DNA of 60,097 nucleotides from Pleurobrachia bachei. Its lineage: Eukaryota > Ctenophora > Tentaculata > Cydippida > Pleurobrachiidae. The stretch's first letter is position 1, and every line of letters starts with the position of its first letter. Both the position numbers and the translations under genes were made by a program. Location: the NCBI GenBank assembly GCA_000695325.1, contig AVPN01000134.1, positions 11,008-71,104 of the forward strand, read 5' to 3'. This document shows, piece by piece, positions 42,101 through 48,100 of this stretch. The notes below the pieces were generated by a model. That model was not told the origin of the DNA and did no database searches. It saw only the letters and a program-made list of their open reading frames with translations.

Positions 42101-45100
42101 ACAGACAGGACCAGACAAACTGCAGCGATCCTGAAAGGGTTGCTATGCAATGCCTCTCAGAGGGTTTTCCAACTACCATATCCATTTGGGGTTATTGTAA
42201 TGGCTATCAACTTTGTGATGACAACTACAATAACGTTTGCGTCAATCCAGAACATGGGTGCAATATCCACAAGGGGCAGCTGTGTGATGGACATAGTGAC
42301 TGCAATAATGGAGGGGATGAAACTTGTCAAGATCTCACCAACGTTACATGTATTAGAAGATTCCACTCTCCGAACGGGGAAAAGAACGTCTTCCTACGAA
42401 TTCCGTTAGAGTGGGTCATGGACGGAGAAGTGGACTGTCTGGATGGAAAGGACGAAGAAGAAAAGAATTGGCTAAAGTGTGGAACTGACTACTACACCAG
42501 GTACCAAGAGAATGGGACTGAATGTGAGGAAGTTCTTCTCTGTCCTTTAGAGAAAAATTATATTGACCTGAACAAACTTTGCGACAGAATAAACACATGC
42601 TCGTTTGAGGAAAAGCTGTGTAACGCAGCCCGGCAGACTGATGTTGATGTGACAGATCTCATCGATACCTTTATCACTAACCAGGATAAAAATTTCATTC
42701 AGCATTGATTTCCAACCGGAGCTACAGACCTGGAAAGGAAACTGGGAAAGTGCAGCACAGTAGAACACACTGCTGGATTCGTCAAAACTGTGCTTAATGT
42801 CCAAAAACCCGTGCTCGTATCAATTCCTCAAACAAAGGTCGACTGCTCCCATCTTTTTGGTGTAAACTATGTCTATGCAGCATGCAACAACATCTGTCTA
42901 AATGCTGAATGTCCCTTAAAGAAAATCCCCGGAGACACTTGCATTAACATACTGAATACCAGTTATTCCGTAGTTCGAGCTTTGGCAGACACTGAAATTC
43001 CAAGTACAACCACGCTGTTTAAAACTGCAAAAGTTCCCGGCTTCTACGACAATAGAATATTTCCGTGTGATAACAAAAGATGTGTCACTTATCGAGATGT
43101 CTGTAACCTTAAGGACGACTGCGGGGATGGATCTGATGAGAGAAACTGTTCGAATCACTTTGAGTGTAAACTTTACAATGAACTAGTGGTCATATCTCAA
43201 GTATGCGATGGCGTGGTGCACTGCCGTGATTTTTCCGACGAGTGCTCAGAAATTTGTCCATCTCCTCAGAATAATAACATCTTTCGGAACATTTTTCTGA
43301 GATCTGCAAGCTTATCTATGGGTCTGATTTCAACTTCACTGAACACTGTTTCATTGATAAGATCCGCTTGGGAGTTACCCCGACAAGAGACGTACGAAAT
43401 GTTCCTCAACAAATCGTCCATTGTTTTGATAAACCTTGGTGACTTGATGATTGGTATTTACCTTCTGCTGATATCCTATTTCGACTTCATCTACAATGCT
43501 GAGGGCAACTACTGCGAAGAGAGATACCAATGGTTCAGCTCCAGTGAGTGTTCCTTCCTTGGAGTCCTGAGTACCACGGGATCGCAACTGTCACTATTTG
43601 CAATGACAATGCTCAGTATCACCAGATTGGCAAATATCGGAAATCTCATTCAACGGGATTTGTTCAGCTACAAGTCTGCAGCTAAGCTTGTGTTACTGCT
43701 AGTTTTCCCTCTTTTGGCAAGTTTCCTGATTGCAGTAACACCGATTTTGCCAATCACCGAGGACTACTTCGTGAATGGGTTGTACTACCACGGATCACCG
43801 CTTTTCATCCGGCCTGCCAGTAAGATCGACCACTACAAGGTTTTCAAAGAATACTTTGAAGGGCGGTCATTGTCATGGGAGAAAGCCTCATTCACCTGGG
43901 AAACTATCCGCTCAACAGTCGAAGAAATGTTTTCACATAATTCATTAGATATAAAAGGTACAGTTAAAAAGTTGTTTTGTGTTTGGCTACATTGAAACCT
44001 GAGTGAGATCAACGTCACGCGCGACTGAGATTGATCTCACATACAAGCGAATATAGGATGCAATGGATCCAAGTTTTGTGTATGCGTGAAATTCATAGCG
44101 TTATTCAGATATGTAAAAGCAAAAAAGTAGCTTTAAATTTGACATTATTTTCAGGAATACAGAATTCTACCGTCCATTTTTATGGCAATGATGGTGTTTG
44201 TGTCTTCAAGTATCTTGTTACCCGTGACGACCCCCAGTGGATGTTTTCGACATTCATTCTTCTGGTAAATTGTCTGTGTTTCATCTTAATCTTGGTGAGC
44301 TATGGATACATTAACTTTAAAACACAGCAATCCAGCCGGAATGTGGGGGCTGCTACGGGTCGCCAAGGCGCCAACAGAGCTCTTCAAGCAAAAATCTCAG
44401 CGATAATCCTAACTGATTTTTTCTGCTGGGTTCCATTGAGCATTGTTTCATTTCTGCACCTTTCTGAAGCCATAAATGCGACAACTTGGTATCCTTTCTT
44501 TTCAATTCTTATCATCCCTATCAACTCGGTGATCAATCCATTGCTCTATGATTCCACCTTCTACTTTGGTCTCTTGTTTTGGCCGGCTCGAATTTTGAGA
44601 CGCACTGCGAATAGTATCATGACGACATTCCAGACTTCCAACGAACAGGAACCGGTGGAAGGAACTCCCCCTCTCCAGATGCTCAGTATCACCAGATTGG
44701 CAAATATCGGAAATCTCATTCAACGGGATTTGTTCAGCTACAAGTCTGCAGCTAAGCTTGTGTTACTGCTAGTTTTCCCTCTTTTGGCAAGTTTCCTGAT
44801 TGCAGTAACACCGATTTTGCCAATCACCGAGGACTACTTCGTGAATGGGTTGTACTACCACGGATCACCGCTTTTCATCCGGCCTGCCAGTAAGATCGAC
44901 CACTACAAGGTTTTCAAAGAATACTTTGAAGGGCGGTCATTGTCATGGGAGAAAGCCTCATTCACCTGGGAAACTATCCGCTCAACAGTCGAAGAAATGT
45001 TTTCACATAATTCATTAGATATAAAAGGTACAGTTAAAAAGTTGTTTTGTGTTTGGCTACATTGAAACCTGAGTGAGATCAACGTCACGCGCGACTGAGA

Positions 45101-48100
45101 TAATCTCACATACAAGCGAATATAGGATGCAATGGATCCAAGTTTTGTGTATGCGTGAAATTCATAGCGTTATTCAGATATGTAAAAGCAAAAAAGTAGC
45201 TTTAAATTTGACATTATTTTCAGGAATACAGAATTCTACCGTCCATTTTTATGGCAATGATGGTGTTTGTGTCTTCAAGTATCTTGTTACCCGTGACGAC
45301 CCCCAGTGGATGTTTTCGACATTCATTCTTCTGGTAAATTGTCTGTGTTTCATCTTAATCTTGGTGAGCTATGGATACATTAACTTTAAAACACAGCAAT
45401 CCAGCCGGAATGTGGGGGCTGCTACGGGTCGCCAAGGCGCCAACAGAGCTCTTCAAGCAAAAATCTCAGCGATAATCCTAACTGATTTTTTCTGCTGGGT
45501 TCCATTGAGCATTGTTTCATTTCTGCACCTTTCTGAAGCCATAAATGCGACAACTTGGTATCCTTTCTTTTCAATTCTTATCATCCCTATCAACTCGGTG
45601 ATCAATCCATTGCTCTATGATTCCACCTTCTACTTTGGTCTCTTGTTTTGGCCGGCTCGAATTTTGAGACGCACTGCGAATAGTATCATGACGACATTCG
45701 TCTGAAGGTTGCTTGTCCTTGGCCACCTTCCTTGAGGGGGAGAGGTCGAGACGGTACTTTGAATATTGAGGAACAGATATTCGTGATATATTACCCCAAG
45801 CAGAAACGGCATTCCGGGTTTCTAAACATGAACTTCTAGAGAGGACATTACAAACTGTATGTAGACATAAACTATATCATCGGCTGGACCCATCTATCTA
45901 ATACCACACTAACATTGTGACAAAATATCAGAGTGATTGAAATTAAATTCGTGGTGATATATTAAGGCCAACGTAACATTAGTTTTTTTGGGCCGCACGG
46001 TACTTGCGTACCTAGAGCCTGTTTCGCGTGCCCTTTACAAATGTAAATTAGCGTTAGAACGAAACAATCTAATATTATTATATACACTGTTAATTTAAAT
46101 AATTCGCCAGTAGCGAGTATAACTTGCCACTGGCGCGCTGATCTCGATAAACAGCTAGCTGGGCGTCGGTTTATTCCCCCAGTTTGTTTTTAACTCCTGT
46201 GTTACATTAAAAGTGTGTGAAAACATACCTTTAAAGAGGGCAACACCATCGGTTAGTTTGCTGGTTAGAGTTGTGAATGTAGTTGAACCGTCTTCATACA
46301 GATCTAGTACAGCCTGAATACGGGAAGTGCTGTATGTTAACCACTATTTATAGAAGTCAAGTTGTAATATTTACTGAACCCCAAAATAAAGTGATAATAT
46401 TGGAATAGTAAAGAGAAACTCTGTACAATATTTCAATGTTTATTCCACCCCTTCTATAATAGTATTTCTAAATTCGCCAGTACAGTCGGACACCGATTTA
46501 GTGGCATCCTCGGGGGAAAACTATCTTGTCTCTAAATCGGGGGTCACTAAATCGGGGTCCCACTGTATTTGATATATCTAACCTGTTCGGAAGATCCAGC
46601 TGCAACAGAGCATGTTATAGCAATCTCACTACCGGGGGTACCCACTATTGCACTGTCCGGTTGGGAGGGATTGATAGACACCGCACCATCTGAAGATATG
46701 GAATCATGTTAGTCATGGCAACCAGTAGGGTTGTTTGCGGAGGTAACTCGGTGCACAAATAATTCACGAACCGACCGGACCAAGTAAACAACCAATCTCT
46801 TGAGCAATAAATCCAGTGCACTGACCATATCAGCCAATCAGGGATGATTATTTCCTGATTCGGTCGCTTCCTGAATTAATTAAGATTGTTTGCGGAGGTA
46901 CAGATTCTAAAACTCACCTGTTCGTGTAACGGTGACTGTTTTGGAGGTTATAGGTGACATGGCGAGGAGAGTTGCAGTACAGAACACTTCAGTTGTTTCC
47001 TTGCTGACCGTTATTGTGTGGGTTGTAGAGGGGTTAGCCTCCTTTACACTGTCAACGTGGAAGTATACCTCCGGCTGGGTACCTCCTAATATGGGCGTAG
47101 TGTTAGTGGCTGGGTGCCTCCTTATATGGGCATATTGTGTGTTAACTGTTATTGGCTGGGTGTCTCCTAGTATGGGCATAGAGTGGGTAAGTGGCTAGAG
47201 GTTTATTATAAAAGATTGGGTGGAACGGAAAGGGAAATGGGAAAGAAGGGAAAGGGAACCGGAAGGAAAGAGAAAAAGAAGGTTATAAGTAAGCTGAGCT
47301 CGAAGTCGGAAGGCTAAAAAGGAAAGTTGGGATGAGCAAGCTATACCGCAGTTTGAATCTACCTGATATGGGGAAGGTCTCACAGGATAGAGTGATAACA
47401 GCATCCCCCTTTGCCAGTAAGGTGGGTGCTCCACTATCACCAACACGACCGGGGTACTCGGACTTAAAATCTGTGTAAAACAAGGTGTGTTAGAACTTTA
47501 GATCAATATTGTCAACCCCTGGTGCACCATGGTGCGATCTCTATTCTCTGCTCACATATCTCTCTTCAAATGGAGGACATGGTTCACAAATTCCACTCTC
47601 AGGGCCCACTCTCTAAACTCACCAAAGAACTCCACAATAGTTTGTGTGTCCTCTGATTGGATCCCCGCTCCATCAGTTATCTCCCAGTCTACCTCACATC
47701 TATAGAGAAGGAGGATCGAGTTAGAAGCTAGCTGTGTAGTGTGTAGTACCTTAGCTAATAGCTAGACATCCGAAACAATAAAATTGAAAATAAGGATTGA
47801 TCATTTTCTGTTTCATGCTGATCATGGTTAAGACTGATACAGATATGATCATCCTTTAAATTGATCAATAGCTGCTATCACTTGTATTGTTTACTTAGCA
47901 AATGTACTATTTTACTCTCTCCCTGGCTCTATATCCATCCATCTCTCGATCTCTATCAGCTGTACTGTGTACTGTATTTCTATTTCTGCCTCACCCAGTC
48001 TCACCTAGTTAAGGTAACAACCTCTCCTTCTACAAACCAACAACTACTCAATATGCAGGTTGGTGAATGCCCAATATTGCTCTCCCCCAACAACATCATT

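Noticed and set aside
42706-42708. Selenocysteine reading of the TGA in the LDLa GPCR
   Set aside because: No cysteine is expected at this point, and two further frame breaks in the same gene make a lesion or error more likely. I did not find a SECIS-like hairpin.
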